The notes under the pieces were generated by a model. The model made no database searches. It was not told where the DNA came from and saw only the letters and a list, made by a program, of their open reading frames with translations. Source: Dechloromonas denitrificans (GTDB lineage: Bacteria > Pseudomonadota > Gammaproteobacteria > Burkholderiales > Rhodocyclaceae). From it: a DNA stretch of 64,000 nt. The DNA lies in the NCBI RefSeq assembly GCF_020510665.1, contig NZ_CP075187.1, positions 558,001 to 622,000 on the forward strand. The letters are read 5' to 3'. Below, piece after piece: positions 26,086-37,284 of this stretch (within the stretch, counting starts at the first letter, position 1; each line of letters begins with the position of its first letter). The position numbers were made by a program, and so were the translations under genes.

Positions 26086-26542
26086 GGGTCAGTAGCCAGC
26101 GTTTGATATCGAGCAGGAAGCCGCCGCCCTGGCGGTTGAAGCCGCCAAGGCCGCCGCCGGTGGCGATCACCCGGTGGCAGGGAATGATCAGCGGAAAATG
26201 GTTGGCACCGCAGGCCTGGCCGACGGCACGTGGGGCGTTTTTGATGTTTTTGGCCAGTTGACCGTAGGTTTCTGTCCGGCCGCGTGGAATGGCGGAAATC
26301 TGTTCCCAGACCCGGCGCTGGAAAAGCGTGCCGACCGGGCGCAGCGGCAGGCCGAACGTGAAATCGGGATCGTTCAGGTAAGCCCTGATCTGGCGGCAGG
26401 TTTCAGCCGCCAGGGGCAGTTCGGGGGCTTGCTCGGCCTGCGCTGGCAGGAACTCGACGGCAATCACGTCATCGGCCGAACAGCGCACGCCCAGCGCGAA
26501 ACCGGGGGCGGCGACGATAGCCTGATAATCAGCGTTCGACAT
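26051..26542 (-). CDS. ogt: Methylated-DNA--protein-cysteine methyltransferase
   Basis: A 163-residue suicide enzyme that repairs O6-methylguanine and O4-methylthymine. The active-site motif is PCHRVIATGG with the acceptor Cys. The helix-turn-helix (RGRTETYGQLAKNI) and the tract RRVWEQISAIPRG precede it. Length fits the Ogt/Ada-C type without the Ada regulatory domain. It is upstream of and overlaps xerD. Confidence 0.92.
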   Translation of the reverse strand: MSNADYQAIVAAPGFALGVRCSADDVIAVEFLPAQAEQAPELPLAAETCRQIRAYLNDPDFTFGLPLRPVGTLFQRRVWEQISAIPRGRTETYGQLAKNIKNAPRAVGQACGANHFPLIIPCHRVIATGGGLGGFNRQGGGFLLDIKRWLLTHEGCAPAAPAG

Positions 26543-26571
26543 GGCAATTCCTCCTTGCTGCGGTCAACATG

Positions 26572-26598
26572 AAAAAACCCCGGAAATTGCTCCGGGGC
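26572..26598 (-). terminator. Rho-independent terminator of proA
   Basis: CCCCGGA (26578-26584) / TCCGGGG (26591-26597), loop AATTGC; six T residues follow on the minus strand. It lies 9 bases after the proA stop and upstream of ogt. Confidence 0.82.
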
Positions 26599-26606
26599 TA
26601 TCCGGG

Positions 26607-27863
26607 TCAGGCGCGCACGTGGCCGTCGCCGAGCACGATCCATTTCTGGCTGGTCAGCCCGTCCAGACCGACCGGGCCACGAGCGTGGATCTTGTCGGTC
26701 GAGATGCCGATTTCAGCGCCCAGACCAAATTCGAAACCGTCGGCAAAACGGGTCGAGGCATTGATCATCACCGCAGCCGAGTCGACTTCGCGCAGGAAGC
26801 GCATGGCCTTCGGATGATTTTCCGTGACGATGGCTTCGGTGTGGTGCGACGAATAGTGGTTGATGTGGGCAATCGCTTCATCAATATCGGCGACCACCTT
26901 GACCGAGATGATCGGCGCGAGGAATTCGGTGAAATAGTCCTCCTCCGTGGCCGCAACGGCATTCGGCAGGATGGCCCGGGTTTCGGCGCAACCGCGGATT
27001 TCGACGCCCTTTTCGCTCAACATTGCCGCGATGGCCGGCAACTGCGTCGCCGCAACCGAGCGTGCGACGAGCAGCGATTCGGTGGTGTTGCAGGTGCCGT
27101 AGCGCTGAGTCTTGGCATTTTCGACAATCTTCAGGGCCTTGGCCGCATCGGCCTGGTCGTCGATGTAGACGTGACAGTTGCCGTCGAGGTGCTGGATCAT
27201 CGGCACACGGCATTCGGCCAGCAGGCGCGAGATCAGGCCCTTGCCGCCGCGCGGTACGATGACGTCGACAAATTCGCGCATGGTGATCAGTTCGCCAACC
27301 GCTGCGCGGTCGGTCGTCTCGATGACCTGGACACTCTCAGCCGGCAAACCGGCCGTTTGCAAACCTTCCTGGACCAGCGCCGCAATGGCGCGATTCGACC
27401 GGATGGCTTCCGAGCCGCCACGCAGGATGGCGGCGTTGCCGGATTTCAGGCACAGCGCTGCAGCATCGGCCGTAACGTTCGGGCGTGCTTCGTAAATGAT
27501 GCCGATAACGCCGAGCGGAACACGCATCTTGCCGACCTGGATGCCGGACGGGCGGAACTTGAACTCGCCCATTTCTCCGATCGGGTCCGGCAGCTTGGCG
27601 ACCTGTTCGACGCCTTCAGCCATGTTTTCAACGCCCTTGGCCGACAGCGTCAGGCGGTCGAGCATGGCCGGTTCGAGGCCGGCGGCACGGGCGGCAGCCA
27701 GGTCTTCCTGGTTGGCGGCGACCAGCGTGGCCGATTCGCGGCGGATGGCGGCGGCAATGGCCAGCAGGGCGGCGTTCTTTTCAGCCGTGCTGGCGGTGGC
27801 CAGGCGGCGCGACGCGGCACGTGCCTGACGGCCGACGGTCTGCATGTAACTCTTGATATCCAT
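26607..27863 (-). CDS. proA: Gamma-glutamyl phosphate reductase
   Basis: A 418-residue NADPH enzyme of the aldehyde dehydrogenase superfamily, reducing gamma-glutamyl phosphate to glutamate semialdehyde in proline synthesis. The catalytic Cys sits in [34 protein letters not shown] and [13 protein letters not shown] near the nucleotide site are diagnostic. Length is standard. A TATAAT box lies 28 bases upstream on the minus strand. proB is not in the window. Confidence 0.96.
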   Translation of the reverse strand: MDIKSYMQTVGRQARAASRRLATASTAEKNAALLAIAAAIRRESATLVAANQEDLAAARAAGLEPAMLDRLTLSAKGVENMAEGVEQVAKLPDPIGEMGEFKFRPSGIQVGKMRVPLGVIGIIYEARPNVTADAAALCLKSGNAAILRGGSEAIRSNRAIAALVQEGLQTAGLPAESVQVIETTDRAAVGELITMREFVDVIVPRGGKGLISRLLAECRVPMIQHLDGNCHVYIDDQADAAKALKIVENAKTQRYGTCNTTESLLVARSVAATQLPAIAAMLSEKGVEIRGCAETRAILPNAVAATEEDYFTEFLAPIISVKVVADIDEAIAHINHYSSHHTEAIVTENHPKAMRFLREVDSAAVMINASTRFADGFEFGLGAEIGISTDKIHARGPVGLDGLTSQKWIVLGDGHVRA

Positions 27864-27890
27864 GATCGGTGCGCTTCAACTTAAAGAAAC

Positions 27891-27896
27891 ATTATA
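27891..27896 (-). promoter_or_regulatory. -10 box of proA
   Basis: Consensus TATAAT on the minus strand, 27 bases before the proA start; a -35 box is weak. Confidence 0.5.
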
Positions 27897-27976
27897 GCCA
27901 GCAAATTTACAGGGAACTTCCGGAAGCGGGTAAACTCTGATCCACAACGAAAACAGGGTTTTCCATCGAGGACAAG

Positions 27977-28231
27977 ATGGCAGAAAAATTGATATTGCCG
28001 ACCGAGGTTAAGGTCTGCGCAACATGCAGCTATTGGGACGGCGAACGTCACGTGGATGCAGAGATGAAACTGGTAGTGGTTTCCGAAGAATGTCAGGGTG
28101 AATGCCTGGTTCAGGAAACGCCAAAACACTGCCTGCACGATATTCGCAACGAGTGCGTCTGCCTGTGGGAAGACCTCGAACCGGACGCGCCACCGGCCGA
28201 CGAATCCGCTGGTGAATCTGCCGGCAGTTGA
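27977..28231 (+). CDS. Small cysteine-rich protein, unknown function
   Basis: An 84-residue protein with eight cysteines: CATC near residue 14, ECQGEC near 39-44, HC near 52, and ECVC near 59-62. CxxC-like pairs suggest a zinc or Fe-S site; the body is otherwise acidic, with a Pro/Glu/Ser tail (PPADESAGESAGS). No signal peptide is present, so it is probably cytoplasmic. GAGGAC precedes the ATG. Its stop codon directly abuts the stop of convergent holA (TGATCA), with no spacer. I do not recognise a family. Confidence 0.68.
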   Translation: MAEKLILPTEVKVCATCSYWDGERHVDAEMKLVVVSEECQGECLVQETPKHCLHDIRNECVCLWEDLEPDAPPADESAGESAGS

Positions 28232-29239
28232 TCAGCCGGCGGCGGTGAGGCGCAGGCCGAGCCGCAGGAATTCTTCCCAGATATTGCCCTGGCCGATGCC
28301 CTTGGCCAGTCGGTCGATTTTTCCGGCATGCTGCAGCGCGGCTTCGAGTTTCGCGGTCGACATCCGTTGCAAGGCTTTTTTCACCGGGCTCTGGCGCGGC
28401 CCCCAGACTTTGGCATCCTTGAGCAACTGATCCATCGGGCGGCCGGCATCCATGCCGGCGCGGATCAAGGTCAGCGTCCGGATTTCCTCACTCATCGCCC
28501 AGAGTACCAGCGGCGGCGCTTCGCCTTCCTGCATCAGGCCATCCAATGTGCGCGTCAGCCGGGCGATATCGCCGGAGAGCAGGGCTTCGCGCAGACCATC
28601 GATGTCGTAGCGGGCGACATTGAGCACCGCATCGCGGACCTGGGCCTCGGTGAGCTGGCCGGCCGGATAAAGCAGGCCCAGTTTCTGGATTTCCTGATGC
28701 GCGGCAAGCAGGTTGCCTTCAACCCGCTCGGCGATGAATTTCAGGCTGTCGATGTCGGCACTTTGCTGCTGGCGACGCAGCCGACCGGCGATCCAGCCGG
28801 GGAGTTCGGCCAGCGGCGGTGCCATCAGTTTGATCGCCACGCCAGCATTGACCAGCGCCGTGAACCAGGCGGCTTTTTCCTCGCGCCAATCGAGCTCGGG
28901 CAGCGTGATCAGCAGCAGGTTGTCCAGCGACAGGTTCTGGCACCACTGCTGCAGGGCGCTGCTGCCTTCCTTGCCGGGTTTGCCGGTCGGAATGCGCAGG
29001 TCGATCAGCTTCTTGTCGCCGAACAGTGACATGTTGCCGCCAGCGGCGAGCAGCGTGCCCCAGTCGAATTGCGGCAAAACCGTCAGTACTTCACGTTCGC
29101 TATAGCCCTGTTTTCTGGCTTTGGCCCGAATGGCATCGGCCGCCTCGATGACCAGCAAGGGTTCATCGCCGTAGAGCACGTAGAGCGGGCGCAACTCGCG
29201 GTCGAGATGCGCGGCCAGCTGTTCGCCCTTGAGCAGCAT
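28232..29239 (-). CDS. holA: DNA polymerase III subunit delta
   Basis: A 335-residue clamp-loader subunit that opens the beta sliding clamp. Evidence is the family opening (EQLAAHLDRELRPLYVLYGD), LLVIEAADAIRAKA, the region DKKLIDLRIPTGKPG, and the C-terminal collar region LVLWAMSEEIRTLTLI. The gene order lptE-holA after leuS is the classical proteobacterial arrangement. Its start overlaps the lptE stop (TAATG). Confidence 0.93.
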   Translation of the reverse strand: MLLKGEQLAAHLDRELRPLYVLYGDEPLLVIEAADAIRAKARKQGYSEREVLTVLPQFDWGTLLAAGGNMSLFGDKKLIDLRIPTGKPGKEGSSALQQWCQNLSLDNLLLITLPELDWREEKAAWFTALVNAGVAIKLMAPPLAELPGWIAGRLRRQQQSADIDSLKFIAERVEGNLLAAHQEIQKLGLLYPAGQLTEAQVRDAVLNVARYDIDGLREALLSGDIARLTRTLDGLMQEGEAPPLVLWAMSEEIRTLTLIRAGMDAGRPMDQLLKDAKVWGPRQSPVKKALQRMSTAKLEAALQHAGKIDRLAKGIGQGNIWEEFLRLGLRLTAAG

Positions 29240-29763
29240 TACTCGTCTTCTTCGGCGTCGGGGTTCTTCGGCTTGATGATGCTCAGCCGGCGCATGATCT
29301 GGTTCACCAGGTCATTATTCATGTCGCGCCAGAGCAGGCCTTCTTCGAGATCCTTGGCGAGCACGTTCGAATCATCGAAGGTGATGTCGCGGGTCAGGCT
29401 GATTTCATTTGGCGGAACCAGGACCTGCCCTTTCTTGTTGACCACACGGAAAGTGTAGGTCAGTTGCAGGCGGTATTCGCGCACCCGGCCCTGGGCGTTG
29501 ACGCTGAGAATGGTCTTCTGGCGACCATCGGTCAGTTGCTGGAAGGTGGCATCGGCCTGGCCCGCCTCTTCGATGATTTCGGTGCTGCCTGCCGCATTGA
29601 TGTAACGCTCCAGCCAGATCCGGACTTCAGCCGTCTCGGGCAGGGCGATGTGCATCGTCTTGTACGGCAGGCTGCCGCTGAGCGTCCCGCGCAGATGGAA
29701 GCCGCAACCGGTCAGGGCGGCGGCGAAGATCACTGCGAGCAATAGCTTGAACGGGACGCGCAT
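29239..29763 (-). CDS. lptE: LPS-assembly lipoprotein LptE
   Basis: A 174-residue outer-membrane lipoprotein that plugs LptD and helps place LPS on the cell surface. The signal peptide ends in LTGCGFHLRG, a lipobox plus the GFHLRG motif conserved in LptE. The body alternates strands (MHIALPETAEVRIWLERYIN, EYRLQLTYTFRV). It lies between leuS (12 bases) and holA (overlap), as expected. Confidence 0.93.
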   Translation of the reverse strand: MRVPFKLLLAVIFAAALTGCGFHLRGTLSGSLPYKTMHIALPETAEVRIWLERYINAAGSTEIIEEAGQADATFQQLTDGRQKTILSVNAQGRVREYRLQLTYTFRVVNKKGQVLVPPNEISLTRDITFDDSNVLAKDLEEGLLWRDMNNDLVNQIMRRLSIIKPKNPDAEEDE

Positions 29764-29775
29764 GGCGGTTTTTCC

Positions 29776-32519
<2,744 letters not shown>

Positions 32520-32544
32520 CCGGTTGAACCTGTCTGGAGAGGCG

Positions 32545-33420
32545 ATGAGAACAAAGCTTGGTGTGGCGCTGGCGATTTTGGGCCTGTTTTCGACGTTGAC
32601 CGCAGCCGCTGTGCCGAATGCCGTGGTCGATGTCGTTCAGGCGCCGGCCTGGGTTGAGCGCGACGGGCGTCGACTGGCCATGGCGCCGGGGATGGTGCTG
32701 GAAAACCGGGATCGCATCCTGACCGGCAAGCAGGCGCGAGCCATCGTTCAACTGGCCGATGGCAGTGCCATCAAATTGGGCGAGAACACGAATGTCGCGG
32801 TCAACGCCCTCAAGCAGCCTGAAAATGGTGTTTTCACAGCCGCCCTCGATATCGCCAAAGGGGCTTTCCGGCTGACGACCGATATCTTTCGCAAGCACCA
32901 GACAAAGCGCGCGATCAATGTGCGCAGCGGGACGGTGACGATCGGCATTCGTGGCACCGACTTGTGGGGCCGGGCGAGCGATGAAAAGGATTTTGTCTGC
33001 CTGCTTGAAGGCCGTATTTCGGTCACTCATCCGCTGGGTGAGCCGGCCGAGTTGAGCGAGCCGTTGCAGTTTTATGGCGCGGAAAAGGGAATGGCGCCGG
33101 GCGCAGTGGCTTTTGCTGACAAGGCGCAGGTCGCTTTGTGGGCACTGGAAACCGAACTGGCTTACGGCATGCCCAGCCAGCGGCGGGATGGCCGCTGGGC
33201 TTTGCATTTCGGGCAGCATGGCAAGGATGATGCCTTGGCGCTCTACGACCAGCTGGTTGCGGCCGGTTACGCGAGCCGGATTGTGCCTGTCCGTGTTTCA
33301 GGCGAGTATCGCTACGGATTGCGCCTGGGAGGTCTTGTGACTGAGCGCGAGGCGCTGGCGCTGGCCGACCGGTTGGCGCGGGATCTGCTCTTGCCCGCAC
33401 CGACCGTTCGTCGGCATTAG
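32545..33420 (+). CDS. Secreted FecR-domain protein with SPOR-like C-terminus
   Basis: A 291-residue exported protein. A signal peptide (MRTKLGVALAILGLFSTLTA) is followed by a FecR-type beta domain (about 50-150) with GKQARAIVQLADGSAIKLGE and RSGTVTIGIRGTDLWG. The last 90 residues (WALHFGQHGKDDALALYDQL, then RYGLRLGGLVTEREALALAD) have the pattern of a SPOR domain, which binds denuded peptidoglycan. Stand-alone FecR/SPOR proteins are periplasmic and of unknown role; there is no sigma factor next to it, so iron signalling is unlikely. GGAGAGG precedes ATG 32545. It is divergent from leuS. Confidence 0.78.
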   Translation: MRTKLGVALAILGLFSTLTAAAVPNAVVDVVQAPAWVERDGRRLAMAPGMVLENRDRILTGKQARAIVQLADGSAIKLGENTNVAVNALKQPENGVFTAALDIAKGAFRLTTDIFRKHQTKRAINVRSGTVTIGIRGTDLWGRASDEKDFVCLLEGRISVTHPLGEPAELSEPLQFYGAEKGMAPGAVAFADKAQVALWALETELAYGMPSQRRDGRWALHFGQHGKDDALALYDQLVAAGYASRIVPVRVSGEYRYGLRLGGLVTEREALALADRLARDLLLPAPTVRRH

Positions 33421-33430
33421 CGTTGCCCGG

Positions 33431-33784
33431 TCACGCGGCTTTTTTTGCCGGATTCATGTTTTCCCAGGTTGTTTGCCAGTAGCGGTAAGCGTTCTGGGCA
33501 GCCATCAGGGAAAGCAGCGACATCCGGGTCTGGTGGTGCCACATCCAGGAAATGCGGGGGGCTGGGTCCAGGCGGTAAGCCGGGGTGCCGCCCACTTCAT
33601 CTTCCACGATGGCGAGGAAGCGTTCGACGGCCAGGCCATAGTATTCGGCACCGCTGGCGTTACCGGTCAGATGCTCGGCTTCCGATACGGCGCGGCGCCA
33701 GAGTTTAAGGGCCAGTTCGTCACTGATGCCTGCTTTCCGGGCAATCCAGGGCAGGATCTTTGGGGCTGACATATTGTTTTTCAT
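33431..33784 (-). CDS. Conserved hypothetical helical protein
   Basis: A 117-residue soluble protein: IARKAGISDELALKLWRRAV, SEAEHLTGNASGAEYYGLAV, RISWMWHHQTRMSLLSLMAA and a short Lys/Ala tail. It is mostly helical with a Trp/His-rich stretch near 78-84. GGAGA lies 6 bases before ATG 33784. Betaproteobacteria contain similar short proteins, but I cannot name a function. It is convergent with the FecR-domain gene, 10 bases apart. Confidence 0.65.
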   Translation of the reverse strand: MKNNMSAPKILPWIARKAGISDELALKLWRRAVSEAEHLTGNASGAEYYGLAVERFLAIVEDEVGGTPAYRLDPAPRISWMWHHQTRMSLLSLMAAQNAYRYWQTTWENMNPAKKAA

Positions 33785-34026
33785 GCTGTTTCTCCGTTTT
33801 GGTACCGGGTGGTGGTAACCACTCGAATGCTATGACTGCCTTGTGGGCAAAAAGTTTTGTGCACCGCAATATATTTTTTGGGAAGTATACTGCTGAGCCA
33901 TTTGCCCGCTTGTAAATAAATGTTCAAAACCAATTGCTGCGTTGCATCATTGCAACAGATTGGTCTGACCATTTTTCCTGTTTTGCCGGGGTCATATGAC
34001 GCCCTGTTTTTTATCGTCGAGAGTCC
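33785..34026. other. AT-rich divergent regulatory interval
   Basis: About 240 bases between the hypothetical gene (minus) and uvrD (plus). It holds a small palindrome GTTGCA/TGCAAC (33942-33957) and several AT-rich hexamers resembling -10 boxes (GTATAC near 33895). I see no gene. It probably contains both promoters. Confidence 0.4.
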
Positions 34027-36177
34027 ATGTCTGATCTGCTTGCCAATCTGAATCCTCCGCAATTACAGGCGGTCACGTTGCCGCATGTGCATGCCCTGAT
34101 CCTCGCCGGTGCCGGTAGCGGCAAAACCCGGGTGCTGACGACGCGCATCGCCTGGCTGATGTCGACCGGGCAGGTCGGGCCGCACGGCATCCTGGCCGTC
34201 ACCTTCACCAACAAGGCGGCCAAGGAAATGACGGCTCGTCTCTCGTCGCTGGTGCCGATCAACACGCGTGGCATGTGGATTGGCACCTTTCACGGCCTGT
34301 GCAACCGCATGCTCCGGGCACATTACCGCGAAGCCGGGTTGCCGCAGACTTTCCAGATTCTCGATACGGCCGACCAGCTGGCGATGATCAAGCGCCTGTT
34401 GAAAAACCTGAATATCGACGACGAAAAATATCCGCCCCGCGAGCTTTGCCATTTCATCAACGCGCACAAGGAGCAGGGCGTCCGTGCGGCACAGGCCGAG
34501 GCTTACGACAACTACACGCAGAAGCGTGTCGAGCTGTACGCCGAGTACGAAAACCAGTGCAATCGTGAAGGCGTGGTCGATTTTGCCGAGCTGCTGTTAC
34601 GTTGCTATGAGCTGCTGCAGCGCAACGAGCCGCTGCGCAAGCATTATCAGGAGCGTTTCCGCTACGTGCTGGTCGATGAGGTGCAGGACACCAACAAGCT
34701 CCAGTATGCCTGGCTGCAGTTGCTGGCCGGCGGCGGTGCCAAGGTCTTTGCGGTGGGCGACGACGACCAGAGCATTTACGCCTTTCGCGGTGCGGAAGTT
34801 GGCAATATGCGCGATTTCGAGCGCGACTACGCCGGCGACAACATCATCCGGCTGGAGCAAAACTATCGTTCGCACGGCAATATCCTGGCTGCCGCCAATG
34901 CGCTGATCAAGCACAACCGCGAACGCCTCGGCAAGAATCTGTGGACCGATGCCGGCGAAGGTCAGCCGATTCGCATTTTCGAAGGCTATTCCGACCTCGA
35001 CGAGGCGCGTTTCGTGGTTGATGAAATCCGCGATCTGGTGCGCGAAGGCACGGCGCCAACGCAGTGCGCCATCCTTTATCGCTCGAACGCCCAGTCCCGC
35101 GTGCTGGAACACGAACTGTTCGCCAAGGGCGTGCCGTACAAGGTCTATGGCGGCTTGCGCTTCTTCGAGCGGCAGGAAATCAAGCATGCGCTGGCCTATC
35201 TGCGCCTGCTCGGCAATCCGGATGACGACACGGCTTTCCTGCGCGTCGTCAACTTCCCGACGCGCGGCATCGGGGCGCGCTCGCTGGAGAATCTCCAGGC
35301 GACCGCGCATCAGTTCAATTCCAGCCTCTACAACGCAGCAGCTTCGCTGACTGGCAAGGCCGGGCAGACGGTCGGTGCATTTATCCGCCTGATCGAAACC
35401 CTGCGTCAGAAAACGGAAAATCTGCCGCTGCCGGAAATTGTCGAGCATATCGTTGAGAAATCTGGGCTGGCCCAGCATTACCGGACCGAGAAAGAGGGGC
35501 AGGAGCGGCTGGAAAATCTCGATGAGCTGATCAATGCCGCAGCGACCTTCGTCGATGACGACGGTGTGGTGCTCGGTCATCAGGCGGAAGGTGGGGCGCT
35601 GGTTTCCTTCCTGACCCATGCCTCGCTCGAAGCCGGTGAGCATCAGGCTGGCGAAGGCCAGGAGGCTGTCCAGCTGATGTCGGTGCACGCCGCCAAGGGC
35701 CTGGAGTTCGATGTGGTTTTCATCAGCGGCCTGGAGCAGGGGTTGTTCCCGCATGAAAATTCGGTGAATCAAGGGCGCGAAGGGTTGGAGGAAGAGCGTC
35801 GGCTGATGTATGTCGCGGTAACCCGGGCGCGTCAGCGGCTTTATCTTTCATCGGCCCAGACCCGCATGTTGCACGGCCAGACCCGCTATTGCGTGCCGTC
35901 CGGCTTCTTCGAGGAAATTCCACCGGAGTTGCTGCTTCGGCTGAACAAGAAGGTGGCTGCGGCGCCCGCTGTTTCGTCCTTCGGGGGCGGCGGTTATGCC
36001 GCTGCGCCAGTGGCCGGGGGATTGCGCATCGGACAAAGTGTCGAGCATGCCAAGTTTGGTCTGGGCGTCATCGTGTCAACCGAGGGGCGCGGCGCCGACG
36101 CTCGCGTCCAGGTCAACTTTGGCGGTGCCGGGATGAAATGGCTGGCACTGGAATATGCCAAGTTGACGCCGGTCTAG
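34027..36177 (+). CDS. uvrD: DNA helicase II (UvrD/Rep superfamily 1)
   Basis: A 716-residue 3'-5' helicase of nucleotide-excision and mismatch repair. Motif Q and Walker A appear as NPPQLQAVTLP and ILAGAGSGKTRVLTTRIAWL (about 25-45). Motif II is VLVDEVQDTN, motif III GDDDQSIYAFRGAE, motif IV LEQNYRS, motif V VHAAKGLEFDVVFISGLEQG and motif VI EEERRLMYVAVTRARQRLY. The C-terminal Tudor-like piece (VEHAKFGLGVIVSTEGRG), which binds RNA polymerase in UvrD/PcrA, is present. Rep would be shorter and lack this tail. Confidence 0.93.
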   Translation: MSDLLANLNPPQLQAVTLPHVHALILAGAGSGKTRVLTTRIAWLMSTGQVGPHGILAVTFTNKAAKEMTARLSSLVPINTRGMWIGTFHGLCNRMLRAHYREAGLPQTFQILDTADQLAMIKRLLKNLNIDDEKYPPRELCHFINAHKEQGVRAAQAEAYDNYTQKRVELYAEYENQCNREGVVDFAELLLRCYELLQRNEPLRKHYQERFRYVLVDEVQDTNKLQYAWLQLLAGGGAKVFAVGDDDQSIYAFRGAEVGNMRDFERDYAGDNIIRLEQNYRSHGNILAAANALIKHNRERLGKNLWTDAGEGQPIRIFEGYSDLDEARFVVDEIRDLVREGTAPTQCAILYRSNAQSRVLEHELFAKGVPYKVYGGLRFFERQEIKHALAYLRLLGNPDDDTAFLRVVNFPTRGIGARSLENLQATAHQFNSSLYNAAASLTGKAGQTVGAFIRLIETLRQKTENLPLPEIVEHIVEKSGLAQHYRTEKEGQERLENLDELINAAATFVDDDGVVLGHQAEGGALVSFLTHASLEAGEHQAGEGQEAVQLMSVHAAKGLEFDVVFISGLEQGLFPHENSVNQGREGLEEERRLMYVAVTRARQRLYLSSAQTRMLHGQTRYCVPSGFFEEIPPELLLRLNKKVAAAPAVSSFGGGGYAAAPVAGGLRIGQSVEHAKFGLGVIVSTEGRGADARVQVNFGGAGMKWLALEYAKLTPV

Positions 36178-36309
36178 CGACCGGGAGGGTTTGAGGTGGG
36201 CTGAAGTACGGAAGCCCGCCGGGATCGCGCGATACGGTGGATCGAAATGCCGGGCAGATGGTACGCTCAGGTTTTTACGACCACTGATCACGGCTGACAG
36301 GAGACTCTG

Positions 36310-37284
36310 ATGGTTCACGCGATTCGTCTTAATAAAACCGGGGGGCCAGAGGTGCTTGCCTGGGAAACGGTCGATCTTCCCTCTCCTGCCGCCGGTGAGG
36401 CAACGGTTCGCCATCATGCGGTTGGCCTGAATTTCATCGATACCTATCACCGGACCGGCTTGTATCCGCTGGCCTTGCCCAGTGGTATCGGGTTGGAAGG
36501 CGCCGGTGTCGTCGAAGCGGTCGGGGCCGGCGTGACCGAAGTCAAGGTAGGCGACCGTGTTGCCTATGCTGGTGGCCCGGTCGGGGCATATGCTGAAGTT
36601 CGCAACATTCCGGCGCACCGTCTGCTGCAACTGCCGGCCAGTATTGCGTTCAATACGGCGGCTGCAATGATGCTTCAAGGGCTGACCACGGCCTACCTGT
36701 TGCGGCGTACTTACCGTGTGCAGGCCGGCGATGCTGTGCTGATCCATGCCGCCGCCGGCGGTGTCGGCCTGATTGCCTGTCAGTGGGCCAAGGCACTGGG
36801 GGCGACGGTGATCGGTACGGTCGGCTCGGCGGCCAAGGCCGATATCGCCCGTGCTCATGGTTGCGATCACGTGATCAATTACAGCAGCGAAGACTTTGTT
36901 GCGCGTGTGCGCGAGATTACCGGTGGCGAGGGGGTGCCGGTGGTGTATGACGGCGTTGGCAAGGATACTTTCATGGGCTCGCTCGACAGCCTTCGGCCGA
37001 TGGGCTTGCTGGTCAGCTACGGCAATGCATCCGGCCCGGTCGAGCCGCTCGACTTGCTGTTGTTGTCGCAAAAAGGCTCGCTTTTCGTGACCCGGCCGAC
37101 ACTGATGAATTACACCGCGAAACGGGCCGATCTGGAGGCGCTCGGGGCTGAGTTGTTTGAGGTCGTGGCTTCCGGCAAGGTGCGCATCGAGGTGAATCAG
37201 AGTTATGCCCTGAAAGATGCCATCCAGGCGCACCGCGATCTGGAAGCGCGCAAAACCACCGGTTCGACGATTCTGATTCCATGA
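36310..37284 (+). CDS. NADPH:quinone oxidoreductase, zinc-free MDR family
   Basis: A 324-residue medium-chain dehydrogenase/reductase of the quinone oxidoreductase type. The catalytic domain begins AIRLNKTGGPEVLAWETVDL; the Rossmann motif is HAAAGGVGLIACQWAKALGA with TVIGTVGSAAKAD. It lacks the zinc-ligand cysteines of alcohol dehydrogenases. It may reduce quinones by one electron using NADPH. The stop overlaps the next gene (ATGATG), so it leads a three-gene overlapping unit with the TAXI protein and the ParA ATPase. GGAGA precedes the ATG. Confidence 0.88.
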   Translation: MVHAIRLNKTGGPEVLAWETVDLPSPAAGEATVRHHAVGLNFIDTYHRTGLYPLALPSGIGLEGAGVVEAVGAGVTEVKVGDRVAYAGGPVGAYAEVRNIPAHRLLQLPASIAFNTAAAMMLQGLTTAYLLRRTYRVQAGDAVLIHAAAGGVGLIACQWAKALGATVIGTVGSAAKADIARAHGCDHVINYSSEDFVARVREITGGEGVPVVYDGVGKDTFMGSLDSLRPMGLLVSYGNASGPVEPLDLLLLSQKGSLFVTRPTLMNYTAKRADLEALGAELFEVVASGKVRIEVNQSYALKDAIQAHRDLEARKTTGSTILIP

